From NCBI GenBank assembly GCA_910589315.1, contig CAJUTB010000023.1:1-42564 (forward strand): 42,564 nt of DNA. Direction: 5' to 3'. This stretch comes from an uncultured Oscillibacter sp. GTDB lineage: Bacteria; Bacillota; Clostridia; Oscillospirales; Oscillospiraceae. Of this stretch, positions 32,873 through 39,764 are shown piece after piece. Each line of letters begins with the position of its first letter. Positions within the stretch are counted from its first letter, which is position 1. The notes beneath the pieces were generated by a model. That model ran no database searches. It was not told the origin of the DNA and was given only the letters and a program-made list of their open reading frames with translations. A program made the position numbers and the translations under genes.

Positions 32873-33322
32873 TTATTCCGCGAATTCCTGCCGCACGAAA
32901 CTGCCCAGGATTCCGTTGATAAACTTCACGGTTTCCGGGGTCTCATACTTTTTGGCGATATTTACCGCCTCGTTGATTGCCACGCCGTTGGGAATGTCCG
33001 GCATATACAGAATCTCATACATCGCCACCCGCATGATGGCCGAGGCCACCAGCGGAATACGGGCAAAACGCCAGCCCTTGGCGTATTTGTCAATGTAGCC
33101 GTCCAGCTCTGCCCCATGTTCGTCCACACCCAGAACCAGACGGCGGATGTAGGCGGCCTGCTTGGGGCTGGGAGCCTCCTGATAAACGAAGTCCTCCTCG
33201 GCCCAATCGGCAAAGGCTTCCGAAGTCAGACGCTGGTCCAGCAATGCGCCGGCGGTTTTGCCGGTGAAGCTCAATTCATAGGAGAGGTGTATGGCAATCT
33301 CCCGGGCGGTGTTCCGAATCAT
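32873..33322 (-). CDS. nusB: NusB transcription antitermination factor
   Basis: 149 residues. Acts with NusE (S10) at boxA sites, mainly on rRNA operons. Seen: NTAREIAIHLSYELSFTG at the N-terminus, DKYAKGWRFARIPLVASAIMRVAMYE, and PNGVAINEAVNIAKKYETPETVKFINGILG, the typical NusB C-terminal signature. Between asp23 and xseA, as is normal in Clostridia. AAAGGA lies upstream of the ATG. Confidence 0.95.
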   Translation of the reverse strand: MIRNTAREIAIHLSYELSFTGKTAGALLDQRLTSEAFADWAEEDFVYQEAPSPKQAAYIRRLVLGVDEHGAELDGYIDKYAKGWRFARIPLVASAIMRVAMYEILYMPDIPNGVAINEAVNIAKKYETPETVKFINGILGSFVRQEFAE

Positions 33323-33372
33323 AAAATCTTAACGTCCTTTGCAGCAATTTTATCTCTGACAGGCATTGCGTC

Positions 33373-33750
33373 TCAGTTCAGCGTCACGCCGCCCACGTGG
33401 ATATTGACCGCCTCCACGGCACAGCCGGTCATGGCCTCCACCGAGGAGGAGACCGCCGTCTGGGCGTTTTTGGCGACCTCGGGAATGGGGTGGCCATACT
33501 GCACCGTCAAAAACAAATCCAAGGTCAACGCTGCGCCGGTCATGTCGATCTTTACACCGCGGATGCTTTTCTGGGCGTTTTTCCGGTTTGTCACCAGATC
33601 GCTGACGCTGCCGCCCAAAGTCGTCATCATGCCGGAGACGCCCTCCACCTCCCGGACCGCACCCACGGCGATGGCTGCTATGACTTCCTCCGCAATATTG
33701 ATGCTGCCGTTTTCTTCCGGCAGGGTCATGTATTCCTTGCTCTCGGCCAT
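33373..33750 (-). CDS. Asp23/Gls24 family envelope stress protein
   Basis: 125 residues. Seen: GSINIAEEVIAAIAVGAVREVEGV near the N-terminus, GVKIDMTGAALTLDLFLTVQYGHPIPEVAKNAQ and the ending VEAVNIHVGGVTL, all typical of this family (YqhY branch in Bacillus, where the gene lies near accBC and nusB). In B. subtilis YqhY affects acetyl-CoA carboxylase; in Staphylococcus, Asp23 is an envelope-associated protein. AAGGAGAG is upstream of the ATG; own promoter. Confidence 0.92.
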   Translation of the reverse strand: MAESKEYMTLPEENGSINIAEEVIAAIAVGAVREVEGVSGMMTTLGGSVSDLVTNRKNAQKSIRGVKIDMTGAALTLDLFLTVQYGHPIPEVAKNAQTAVSSSVEAMTGCAVEAVNIHVGGVTLN

Positions 33751-33784
33751 TCTAAAACTCTCCTTATTACATCCTTGGTAAACT

Positions 33785-33794
33785 GGAACGTTCC
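33785..33794. promoter_or_regulatory. GGAACGTTCC palindrome downstream of the asp23 promoter
   Basis: Perfect 10-bp palindrome at about +10 to +20 of the asp23 transcript, overlapping GAACGGGGAACGTTC. The 11-bp GGGAACGTTCC recurs once more in the window, upstream of carD (22665-22674). Position fits a repressor site, but no regulator is known for it. Confidence 0.3.
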
Positions 33795-33810
33795 CCGTTC
33801 ATTTGGAAGT

Positions 33811-33839
33811 ATCTTATCATATCCCGGTAAAAAATACAA
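33811..33839 (-). promoter_or_regulatory. Sigma-A promoter of asp23-nusB-xse-ispA
   Basis: Minus strand: TTGTAT (33834-33839), exactly 17 bp, TAAGAT (33811-33816), with TGA before it (extended -10). It starts immediately after the spoIIIAH stop, so this operon does not depend on sporulation transcription. The start point lies near 33804, about 54 nt before the asp23 ATG. Confidence 0.7.
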
Positions 33840-33842
33840 CCA

Positions 33843-34469
33843 CTAATTTGCCGCCATGATTTTTATTCCGCTGGCGGAAAAGCCGGTTTCGGTCATGGTG
33901 ATGTCCTGAATCTTGGCAACGTCCTCCGCCGTCAGTTCTCCGCTGGCGGTGGAAACCACCACGCTTACGCTCTCGTCGCCCATAAAGGCCACGCAGTCGG
34001 CATAGCCTTTTGCGGTGACGAGGTTTTCGATCTGGGCTTCCTTCAAGGTGTAGGATGCCAGGACCTGAATGCCCTCCGAAGCCTCGTTCGCCACCGTTTG
34101 GTCCGCATTCTCCTGCTCCGCCGCCTCTTGCAGGAGGGAAATGGCGTTGTCCCGCGCCTGCTGGCGGGTCAGACGGGCGGAGGCGAAATAATCGGAACCG
34201 CCGTAAACCTCCGTTTCGTCGTCTGGCGCGCCGGAATCGTTTTCTTCTCCGGCTTCGCCGGTTTCACCGGTTTTGGAGTCCGTGCCGGGCGCGTCGCCGG
34301 ATGGTTCGCCGGTTTCGTTCTGCTTGGAAACAAGCGTTGCCTCTCCCAGAATCTTACCCGCGGCGTCCGCCACTTCCTGACCGGTGTACTTCCAATTCAG
34401 AGCCACCGCCGCGCAAACTAAAACCGCCATGGTGGCTACGACTACGTTCCGCTTCCATCTTGCACTCAT
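33843..34469 (-). CDS. spoIIIAH: SpoIIIAH, channel component facing SpoIIQ
   Basis: 208 residues. A mother-cell protein of the SpoIIIA-SpoIIQ feeding channel. Seen: one N-terminal membrane helix (NVVVATMAVLVCAAVALNW, residues 7-25), a long acidic, Gly/Ser-rich linker (about residues 45-85) and a C-terminal ring-building domain (residues 90-208) with LTRQQARDNAISLLQEAAEQ and GYADCVAFMGDESVSVVV. The start is the ATG at 34467-34469, with GGAGGAAAAAAACC upstream; the open frame upstream lies inside spoIIIAG. Confidence 0.94.
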   Translation of the reverse strand: MSARWKRNVVVATMAVLVCAAVALNWKYTGQEVADAAGKILGEATLVSKQNETGEPSGDAPGTDSKTGETGEAGEENDSGAPDDETEVYGGSDYFASARLTRQQARDNAISLLQEAAEQENADQTVANEASEGIQVLASYTLKEAQIENLVTAKGYADCVAFMGDESVSVVVSTASGELTAEDVAKIQDITMTETGFSASGIKIMAAN

Positions 34470-34492
34470 GGTTTTTTTCCTCCTCCATATAA

Positions 34493-35005
34493 TCACTGCC
34501 ATTTTGCCACTGTGATGCGGTCGGCGGACAGCCCGGTCAGGGCGGCCACCGCCTCCGTCACCGCCAGACGCACTTCCGCCCGGTCGCCGCCCTCGCAGAC
34601 GATCAGCGCGCCCCGGTAGGTCGGATAAGTCGTCCGCACCGTCACGGCGTCGCTCCCCCCGTCTACCAGAACGGTCTCCGTCCGGCGGTTGTAATCCTCC
34701 GGAGCCGCCGTGCTGCCGCTGTAACTCAGCTGCGTGTCCTGGGCCAGCTGGCGTTCTCCATCGGAATCCACCGTCAGCATCACCTGTACCTGCCCCACGC
34801 CGCTCATCGAGCCGAGGATTTCCGCCATCTCCTTCTGCAAGTCCCGGATCTCGGTCTCCTCCTGGCCCTTTGGCTCTTTGGAGGAGGGCCGCAAGTCCAC
34901 GCCTCCACCGGGCCACAGCAGAAGTCCCGCGCCGATCAGCACGACCAGCGCCGCGTATTTGTATCGGTCCCATATCTTTCGCACTCCTTCAGTTTTTTCC
35001 TTCAT
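34493..35005 (-). CDS. spoIIIAG: SpoIIIAG, sporulation channel ring protein
   Basis: 170 residues. Seen: one membrane helix (YAALVVLIGAGLLLWPGG, about residues 16-33), then a ring-building motif domain (DLQKEMAEILGSMSGVGQVQVMLTVDS) and the C-terminal YRGALIVCEGGDRAEVRLAVTEAVAALTGL. In B. subtilis it forms a 30-fold ring in the channel between mother cell and forespore. The start is at 35003-35005, overlapping spoIIIAF by 17 bases. Member of the spoIIIA operon. Confidence 0.94.
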   Translation of the reverse strand: MKEKTEGVRKIWDRYKYAALVVLIGAGLLLWPGGGVDLRPSSKEPKGQEETEIRDLQKEMAEILGSMSGVGQVQVMLTVDSDGERQLAQDTQLSYSGSTAAPEDYNRRTETVLVDGGSDAVTVRTTYPTYRGALIVCEGGDRAEVRLAVTEAVAALTGLSADRITVAKWQ

Positions 35006-35468
35006 GCCAAACCTGCCTCTCTGCCGGAATCCCAAGCTCCCGCGCAATCCACTCCGCCAGCTCCGGGGACCGGGGGCCTTTCAGATCGACGGAAACCGGA
35101 AGCGGCGTGCCGTCCTCCCCCGGCTCCGTTTCAACCCGAATATTCAAATCCAGCCCCAGCGCGTCCGCTTTGTCCCATATATATGCCGCTGTCCGCTCCG
35201 CTATGATATCCGCAAGCGCGTCTTTTCCGGCGGCGTCCAGTTCCTCCGCACGGTCCGTAATAGCGGTGCGGTAATCGGAAAGATGCAGATGCATCTGTGA
35301 CAGGTCCGTCCGGAGGATGGGCTGAAGCAGAGCCGACAAAAGCAGCAGGCCGCCGGTGAAACGGATGATTTTTCGCATGGTTCCCTCGGGGGCCAGGAGT
35401 TGCACCACCGACAACAGCAGCGTTACCGCCGTGATGGAGGTCAGCCACTCCCGCACCGCGCCGATCAT
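34989..35468 (-). CDS. spoIIIAF: SpoIIIAF, sporulation membrane protein
   Basis: 159 residues. Seen: two N-terminal membrane helices (WLTSITAVTLLLSVVQLLAP and IIRFTGGLLLLSALLQPIL), then a soluble domain with DYRTAITDRAEELDAAGKDALADIIAERTAAYIWDKA and LDLNIRVETEPGEDGTPLP, the ring-building type fold of this family. The N-terminal WLTSITAVTLL is the diagnostic part. ATGA overlap with spoIIIAE. Confidence 0.93.
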   Translation of the reverse strand: MIGAVREWLTSITAVTLLLSVVQLLAPEGTMRKIIRFTGGLLLLSALLQPILRTDLSQMHLHLSDYRTAITDRAEELDAAGKDALADIIAERTAAYIWDKADALGLDLNIRVETEPGEDGTPLPVSVDLKGPRSPELAEWIARELGIPAERQVWHEGKN

Positions 35469-36541
35469 GGAACCACCGCCGACACGGAGGCCAGCACCGA
35501 AATGAACAACAGCAGCGCACAGCTCCCCGTCATGCCCAGAATCAGGCCGAACGCGCCGCCCAGACCGTCAATGAGCTTGCACAGGCCCGGCGAACCAATG
35601 GCCGCCGCCAGAAACGCCGCCAGCTTGTACAGCAAATATTGTATGCCAAGCTGTAAGAACGGATAGGCGCAGGCCGCTAAAATCGCCAGCATTCCAAAAA
35701 CGCCGATGGTGTTTTTCAGCATCCCCGCCCCGGCCAGAACGGTTTCCGTGGCCTCCGCGATGATGCCGCCCACCACGGGAACGATTCCGGAGATGGCTGC
35801 TTTTGCGACCTTTACACTGGCTCCGTCCGCAGCCCCTGCAACAATCCGCACAATGGAGAGATAAACCGTGAACAGCAGCAGGGAAGTTGTTAAAATCCAG
35901 GTGATCACTTTTTTCAAGCCCTCCGCAATCGCGCCCAGACGGTTTTCCGGCAGACAGGCCCCGGCGGCTAATGCGCCAATGTATAAGTATACCAGCGGCA
36001 GGAGCAGACCGTTGATGAGGGTCAGCAGAAGGTCCGCCAGGAAGGCGGTGGTCACCTGCTGGAAGGTTGCCGTTGTGATGGCTCCGGCGGCCGCCGTCGC
36101 CGCCGCCAGCGTGGGCAGAAGCGCCTTGGAAAAGACGTTCAGACTCTCAATGGTCTCTGCCCCCAGACCAATCAGATCGTCCAAGCTGCCTGCCGTCAAC
36201 AGCGTCACCGCTAAGGCCCCCGCCATGGGGAGATAAGCGGCGGCTTTTTCCCCTCCGGTTCCCTGGGCAAAGCCGTCCACCGCGCCGCAGGCCACCACAA
36301 CCAGCAGAATCGAGGCGGCTCCCCGCAGGCGTTGGCGGAGAACGGTCCCAACTTGACGGCTGATTTGTTCCAGTATCGTTTCCACGCCTCCGGCAAAGCC
36401 CGCCGGGCTGGACAAGTCCGTGTTTTTCAGCATCCCCGCCGCCTCGGGCTGGGCGTCCGTCAGCTCGCGGGGAAGCTCCGCCGCCTTTGCGTCCACGGTC
36501 AGCAGCAGGGCGAAAAAGAAAATGCAGATCCATCGTTTCAT
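35465..36541 (-). CDS. spoIIIAE: SpoIIIAE, multi-pass sporulation channel protein
   Basis: 358 residues. Seen: a cleavable-type signal peptide (MKRWICIFFFALLLTVDAKA), about eight hydrophobic segments (e.g. ASILLVVVACGAVDGF, LPLVYLYIGALAAGACL, VITWILTTSLLLFTVYLS), and the conserved stretches FQQVTTAFLADLLLTLING, KVAKAAISGIVPVVGGIIAEATETVLAGAGMLKN and FLQLGIQYLLYKLAAFLAAAIG. It is predicted to be the membrane core of the SpoIIIA channel. Start chosen at the ATG overlapping the spoIIIAD stop (ATGA); the much longer open frame over spoIIIAD and AC is not real. Confidence 0.95.
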   Translation of the reverse strand: MKRWICIFFFALLLTVDAKAAELPRELTDAQPEAAGMLKNTDLSSPAGFAGGVETILEQISRQVGTVLRQRLRGAASILLVVVACGAVDGFAQGTGGEKAAAYLPMAGALAVTLLTAGSLDDLIGLGAETIESLNVFSKALLPTLAAATAAAGAITTATFQQVTTAFLADLLLTLINGLLLPLVYLYIGALAAGACLPENRLGAIAEGLKKVITWILTTSLLLFTVYLSIVRIVAGAADGASVKVAKAAISGIVPVVGGIIAEATETVLAGAGMLKNTIGVFGMLAILAACAYPFLQLGIQYLLYKLAAFLAAAIGSPGLCKLIDGLGGAFGLILGMTGSCALLLFISVLASVSAVVP

Positions 36542-36927
36542 TGCATCAGCTCCAGTAACAGCGACAGCACTGCCCGCAGAAGCGGCGCAGCCGCCAGCAG
36601 CGCACAGACGGCTCCCGCCGTTTCCACCACCGACCCCAGGGCGGATTCGCCGGCATCCCGGCAGAGATTTCCTCCCACCTTCACCACCAGCGCGATTCCT
36701 ACCGTTTTGTATAAGGGGATGAACAGTTCGTGGGAAATCCCACTGCGCGCAACCAATTCGCCCAGAAAGTCCATCAGAGTTTTCAGGCTTTCCGATAAAG
36801 AAAGCAGCACAACAACCGCTGCCGCCAGCGTCAAAAGCAGAGCGGCTTCGGGGGTCCCTTTTTTTAGAACCAACGCCAGAAGCGCAGCGACAACGCATAA
36901 AACTGCGGCCCGTATCACGGTCTCCAT
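36538..36927 (-). CDS. spoIIIAD: SpoIIIAD, sporulation membrane protein
   Basis: 129 residues. Seen: three or four hydrophobic helices (AAVLCVVAALLALVLKKGTPEAALLLTLAAAVVVLLSL and VGGNLCRDAGESALGSVVETAGAVCALLAAAPLLRAVLSLL), with ELFIPLYKTVGIALVVKVGGNLCRDAGES as the family signature. It works with SpoIIIAC and AE in the channel base. It begins two bases before the spoIIIAC stop would end, i.e. nearly end-to-end, and shares ATGA with spoIIIAE. Confidence 0.94.
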   Translation of the reverse strand: METVIRAAVLCVVAALLALVLKKGTPEAALLLTLAAAVVVLLSLSESLKTLMDFLGELVARSGISHELFIPLYKTVGIALVVKVGGNLCRDAGESALGSVVETAGAVCALLAAAPLLRAVLSLLLELMQ

Positions 36928-36929
36928 AG

Positions 36930-37124
36930 CTAAAAATTAAACAGAGTCTTGATGAGATTAAACAGGTTGCTGATCTCCTGCACCATCATCATCAATACCA
37001 CCACCAGACCGGCCAGGGTTGTCATCATGGCCTGCTCCTCCCGCCCGGAGCGAACAAGCAGCTGGTTCAGTACCGCTACCAGGATGCCGATAGCGGCGAT
37101 TTTGAAAATCAAATCCACATCCAT
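36930..37124 (-). CDS. spoIIIAC: SpoIIIAC, sporulation membrane protein
   Basis: 64 residues, a usual length for this short protein. Seen: two membrane helices (IFKIAAIGILVAVLNQLLV and AMMTTLAGLVVVLMMMVQEI), the basic loop RSGREEQ and a hydrophobic end (LFNLIKTLFNF). ATG at 37122-37124, ten bases after spoIIIAB. Confidence 0.94.
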   Translation of the reverse strand: MDVDLIFKIAAIGILVAVLNQLLVRSGREEQAMMTTLAGLVVVLMMMVQEISNLFNLIKTLFNF

Positions 37125-37134
37125 TTTGCGTTCC

Positions 37135-37632
37135 TCATATCAGTAAAATCACCAGCAGCGCGGCGGCGGAAAACCAGAGAGCCGTTGCCCGCTTCTCCTC
37201 CTCCGGACGGCTGCGTTCCGTTTCCTCCGCGCTTTTGGTAAGTTGGTACGCGACGGCGGAAACCGCCTTACAGACCGTTTCCTCGTCGCCTTGCAGGTCT
37301 CTGCCCAGCGCGGCGGCGGCGGACTTGTCCGCTTCGTTCAAGGGTAGTTCTTCCGCAAGGGCTTTCCAGATTTCCGGCAGGGCTTCGCCTTGGCGGACCG
37401 CACTTGACACACCGGAAAAAAAGGCGGCGGCGTCTGGGCCGCAGTTGGACGCCAGTGTTTCCAAAAGGGCTGGAAGGGGGGTTCTGGCCATGCGGACGTG
37501 TTCGGCCATCCGCCGGAAGGCGGACAGCAGATCAAACAGGGCGTCCCGCCGCCGCCGCCGCTCGGCAAGCTGCAAACAGCGGGCCAGTATGCCGCCGCCC
37601 AGGATACAGAGGCTTCCCAGAAGTTTCAGCAT
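37135..37632 (-). CDS. spoIIIAB: SpoIIIAB, membrane-anchored sporulation protein
   Basis: 165 residues. Seen: an N-terminal membrane helix (LLGSLCILGGGILARCL), a helical GspF-like body (RRDALFDLLSAFRRMAEHVRMARTPLPALLETLAS, EIWKALAEELPLNEADKSAAAALGRDLQGDEE) and a C-terminal helix (ALWFSAAALLVILLI). This two-ended layout fits SpoIIIAB, which is related to type II secretion platform proteins. The ATG at 37630-37632 has GGTGGAGG upstream and overlaps spoIIIAA by seven bases; the open frame further upstream is antisense-like read-through and not used. Confidence 0.94.
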   Translation of the reverse strand: MLKLLGSLCILGGGILARCLQLAERRRRRDALFDLLSAFRRMAEHVRMARTPLPALLETLASNCGPDAAAFFSGVSSAVRQGEALPEIWKALAEELPLNEADKSAAAALGRDLQGDEETVCKAVSAVAYQLTKSAEETERSRPEEEKRATALWFSAAALLVILLI

Positions 37633-38540
37633 GGCAGTTCCTCCACCTCGTAGGCCCGTCCGTTTTCCTCGGAGAGAATGCGGATGGATATTTGAAAGAT
37701 TTGATCCTCCAGAAGCTGACGGTAGAGAGGTTTTTGCTGTAACTCCTCTACGCTGGCCGCGTGGATGGTTGCCAAAAGACCGACGCCGCAGCCTGCGGCC
37801 ATAGAAATGGCGGTCAGGTCCTGGCGGACCGTGATTTCGTCCACTGCGATGATTTGCGGATTCATGGCTCGAAGGACGATGGGGATTCCCAGCGATTTGG
37901 GGCAGGCGTCTAAAACGTCGGTGTGTGGGCCGACATCCATCTGCGGTTCGCCCTGGTACATTACCGCCACCTCTCCTCGTTCGTCGACCAGGGAAATCCT
38001 CCGGGGCGCAAGGCCATTTGTGCCTTCGGACAGACAGCGTACCAAATCCCGCAGCAGCGTAGTTTTGCCGCCGCCCGGAGGCGAGAGAATGAGTGTGTTT
38101 GCAAAACGGCCGTCTGGAAACAGCAGCGGTGCAAGGGGATTGGCAATTCCCTTGCGTTCCCGTGCGATGCGGATTGCCGCGGACGAGAGGTTTTTCAGGT
38201 TTGTGTTTACACCGTCCTTCATGACGGCTGTGCCGCAGAGGCCGACCCGAAAGCCCCCGCGGACAGGCAGGTAACCTTCCCGCAGGGATTCCGAGGCCGC
38301 GTAGCGGGAAAATTCGGTGGCCAGGTCGCAAAGGGTTTCCAATTCCTCCGATTCCACTACCGCATCAAAAGGCGTTTCGCCATTGGGCAGGAGAACCGTT
38401 AGGGGCTGTCCGGCCCGGAGGCGGATTTCTTCCGCAACTGCTTTTTGTTCTTCCGGAAGGGCCATGGCCCATTTTCGGAGGCGGTTCGGCAGAATGGCCG
38501 CAGCGTCTTCATAACGGGAAATGCTCAAATTCTTCGGCAA
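37626..38540 (-). CDS. spoIIIAA: SpoIIIAA, ATPase of the sporulation channel
   Basis: 304 residues. A secretion-type ATPase thought to power the SpoIIIA channel. Seen: Walker A in LSPPGGGKTTLLRDLVR, Walker B-like ISLVDERGEVA and the later VDEITVRQDLTAI, plus GLLATIHAASVEEL with the conserved histidine. An N-terminal domain covers residues 1-110. The start codon is TTG at 38538-38540 with AAAGGGGGAAC upstream, an uncommon codon but the only one that fits. First gene of the operon, with a sigma-E-type promoter 28 bases upstream. Confidence 0.95.
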   Translation of the reverse strand: MPKNLSISRYEDAAAILPNRLRKWAMALPEEQKAVAEEIRLRAGQPLTVLLPNGETPFDAVVESEELETLCDLATEFSRYAASESLREGYLPVRGGFRVGLCGTAVMKDGVNTNLKNLSSAAIRIARERKGIANPLAPLLFPDGRFANTLILSPPGGGKTTLLRDLVRCLSEGTNGLAPRRISLVDERGEVAVMYQGEPQMDVGPHTDVLDACPKSLGIPIVLRAMNPQIIAVDEITVRQDLTAISMAAGCGVGLLATIHAASVEELQQKPLYRQLLEDQIFQISIRILSEENGRAYEVEELPC

Positions 38541-38568
38541 GGGAGTTCCCCCTTTCTTTGGTTACTCC

Positions 38569-38597
38569 ACTCTATGACGGCTCGTCCGGCTCTATGC
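38569..38597 (-). promoter_or_regulatory. Candidate sigma-E promoter of the spoIIIA operon
   Basis: Minus strand: GCATAGA (38591-38597), exactly 14 bp, CATAGAGT (38569-38576). It matches the sigma-E consensus at 5 of 7 and 6 of 8 positions at the preferred spacing, and resembles the sipL box in this window. The spoIIIA operon is a known sigma-E target. The start point is about 20 nt before the TTG start. Confidence 0.65.
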
Positions 38598-38619
38598 CAG
38601 GTTTGTCCTAAAAAATTTT

Positions 38620-38639
38620 ATGGAAAGCACACTTGACAT
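38620..38639. promoter_or_regulatory. Operator 1 of the XRE cassette (imperfect)
   Basis: ATGGAAAG-CACA-CTTGACAT, a copy of the perfect operator at 38666-38685 with two mismatches in the right half. The right half contains the -35 box (38633-38638), which explains the two deviating bases. Binding here would block RNA polymerase. Confidence 0.55.
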
Positions 38640-38661
38640 TTTGTAAGATATGATGTAGAGT
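38633..38661 (+). promoter_or_regulatory. Sigma-A promoter of the XRE cassette
   Basis: TTGACA (38633-38638), 17 bp, TAGAGT (38656-38661). The perfect -35 and exact spacer make this a good promoter. The predicted start point near 38668 lies inside operator 2. Confidence 0.75.
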
Positions 38662-38665
38662 AGGA

Positions 38666-38685
38666 ATGGAAAGCAAACTTTCCAT
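38666..38685. promoter_or_regulatory. Operator 2 of the XRE cassette (perfect palindrome)
   Basis: ATGGAAAG-CAAA-CTTTCCAT: two 8-bp arms in perfect inverted repeat around a 4-nt centre, lying at the predicted transcription start. Centre-to-centre distance to operator 1 is 46 bp. Likely bound by the XRE protein encoded just downstream. Confidence 0.65.
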
Positions 38686-38709
38686 AAGGTGCGCAAAGGA
38701 GATTTATCC

Positions 38710-38913
38710 ATGGAGAATCGTTTGGAGGAGCTGCGTAAGGAAAGAGGGCTTCGACAGGAGGAATTGGCGGAAGCGCTGGAGGTATCACGGCAAACGATTG
38801 GTTCGCTGGAGAATGGACGGTATAATCCGTCGATTTTATTGGCGTTCAAAATCTCGCGTTATTTTGGCGTGCCAATTGAGGATATTTTTATTTATGAGGA
38901 GGAACCGTTATGA
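38710..38913 (+). CDS. Small XRE-family DNA-binding regulator
   Basis: 67 residues, just one helix-turn-helix domain of the Cro/C1 type. Seen: RLEELRKERGLRQEELAEALEVSRQTIGSLENGRYNPS, with the recognition helix VSRQTIGSLENG, and a C-terminal FKISRYFGVPIEDIFIYEE typical of the short YgzD-like regulators. AAGGAG lies eight bases before the ATG at 38710. No ligand-binding domain, so it either works as a simple repressor or responds through the partner membrane protein. Four-base overlap with that gene. The only regulator gene on the plus strand here; likely self-regulated through two operators. Confidence 0.9.
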   Translation: MENRLEELRKERGLRQEELAEALEVSRQTIGSLENGRYNPSILLAFKISRYFGVPIEDIFIYEEEPL

Positions 38914-39329
38914 AAAGGAAACAGGGAATGTATGTAGCGTTGGCTGCAATTGGAGCGGGACTGGCAGTAACCGCGTTGATTTTGCGGAATTATTCCATTT
39001 CAAACAGCCTTGGAGGGGCGCTGATGGGCGTTGGAGCTGGTTTGTGTACAATGGGACTGGCGCAGCTTTTGACGCTGCGCAGTGAAAAAAAGCATCCGGA
39101 GCAAATGAAACAAAATGAGATTGCGATGAAGGACGAACGAAATGTAGCCATTCGGCGCCGGGCAAAGGCGTTATCCGGCGACTTTCTGCAATGGGTTGTT
39201 ATGGCGGCGGCGTGGTTGTCCATTGGGCTGGACGCACCTCTTTGGGTATCGCTGCTGGCAATAATGATATTTGTTTTCAAAAATATTTTTGAGCTTTTTC
39301 TGATAGTACATTACCAAAAAGTAATGTGA
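38910..39329 (+). CDS. Small membrane protein paired with the XRE regulator
   Basis: 139 residues. Seen: two N-terminal membrane helices (GMYVALAAIGAGLAVTALILR and GALMGVGAGLCTMGLAQLL), a charged cytoplasmic loop with KHPEQMKQNEIAMKDERNVAIRRRAKALSGD, and a further pair (FLQWVVMAAAWLSIGLD and WVSLLAIMIFVFKNIFELFLIV). Pairs of short XRE regulator and four-helix membrane protein are common in Clostridia and their function is unknown; I do not name a family. ATGA overlap means coupled translation. Possible roles include immunity, sensing or sequestering the regulator at the membrane, all unproven. Confidence 0.78.
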   Translation: MKRKQGMYVALAAIGAGLAVTALILRNYSISNSLGGALMGVGAGLCTMGLAQLLTLRSEKKHPEQMKQNEIAMKDERNVAIRRRAKALSGDFLQWVVMAAAWLSIGLDAPLWVSLLAIMIFVFKNIFELFLIVHYQKVM

Positions 39330-39397
39330 TTTTGGCGGTCGCAGCTTGCGCTGCGGAGCGATAGTCAGCTGCTTGCGGACAGCTGGTCCCACTTCCA

Positions 39398-39472
39398 CCC
39401 CCCATTTTCTCTTTTTCTCCGCGAAGAAAAAGAGAAAACGGGCCGTGGACGGTCCAAAAGAGAAAAAGACGC
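39398..39472 (+). repeat. Repeat copy A, with 14-bp hairpin
   Basis: Begins CCCCCCATTTTCTC, has a perfect 14-bp inverted repeat (39405-39418 with 39425-39438, loop 6 nt), then CGGGCCGTGGACGGTCC, AAAAGAGAAAAAGACGCT. It is the opposite-strand relative of copy B. Not recognised as a named family. Confidence 0.6.
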
Positions 39473-39550
39473 TGACTAGGACTGGTGGAAAACTTCCGCT
39501 TGGCGGAACGGAAACGGGAAGTCCATCACTGACTTGATCTGCTCCTCTTT

Positions 39551-39620
39551 CCGCTGTCGCTGCTGCGGTGGTTGAAAGAAAATGAGCCAGCCATTCCGCC
39601 CACCGCAGCAGCGGCAGCGG
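39551..39620. repeat. 21-bp stem with 28-nt loop
   Basis: 39551-39571 pairs with 39600-39620. Twenty of 21 positions are Watson-Crick as DNA; as plus-strand RNA the remaining pair (39557 with 39614) is a G-U wobble, so the RNA stem would be complete. Lies midway between repeat copies A and B. Confidence 0.65.
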
Positions 39621-39666
39621 GGTTAGACGCAGAGGCAAATCGAGTTGGACTTCTGGTAAAAGAAAT

Positions 39667-39705
39667 AAGAGCGTTTTTCAAGCGCCCAGCTTGAAAAACG
39701 CTCTT
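39667..39705 (+). terminator. 17-bp perfect hairpin, bidirectional terminator
   Basis: Perfect 17-bp stem (AAGAGCGTTTTTCAAGC and its complement) with a 5-nt loop. The plus strand continues TTCTTTT; the minus strand continues ATTTCTTTT. It can end both the XRE cassette transcript (stop at 39329) and the hit transcript coming from the right. Confidence 0.7.
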
Positions 39706-39764
39706 TTCTTTTGGACCGTGAACGGCCCGTTTTCTTTTCTCTCAAGAGAAAAGAAAATGGGGGG
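39698..39764 (-). repeat. Repeat copy B (inverted relative of copy A)
   Basis: On the minus strand: CCCCCCATTTTC, a 13-bp hairpin, then CGGGCCGT-TC-ACGGTCC, AAAAGAAAAGAG. The cores CGGGCCGT and ACGGTCCAAAAGA are identical to copy A, but the hairpin arms differ by the same changes on both sides, which keeps pairing. Confidence 0.6.

Noticed and set aside
35465..36898. Longer version of SpoIIIAE (477 codons)
   Set aside because: The extra N-terminal part overlaps most of spoIIIAD and has no signal peptide; the ATG at 36541 gives the normal signal sequence and ATGA coupling.
38666..39085. Open frame of 139 codons on the plus strand overlapping the XRE gene
   Set aside because: Out of frame with the XRE gene and the membrane gene, and no ribosome binding site fits.
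39171..39638. Minus-strand open frame in the structured intergenic block
   Set aside because: It runs through the hairpins and the end of the membrane gene, with low-complexity content and no ribosome binding site.
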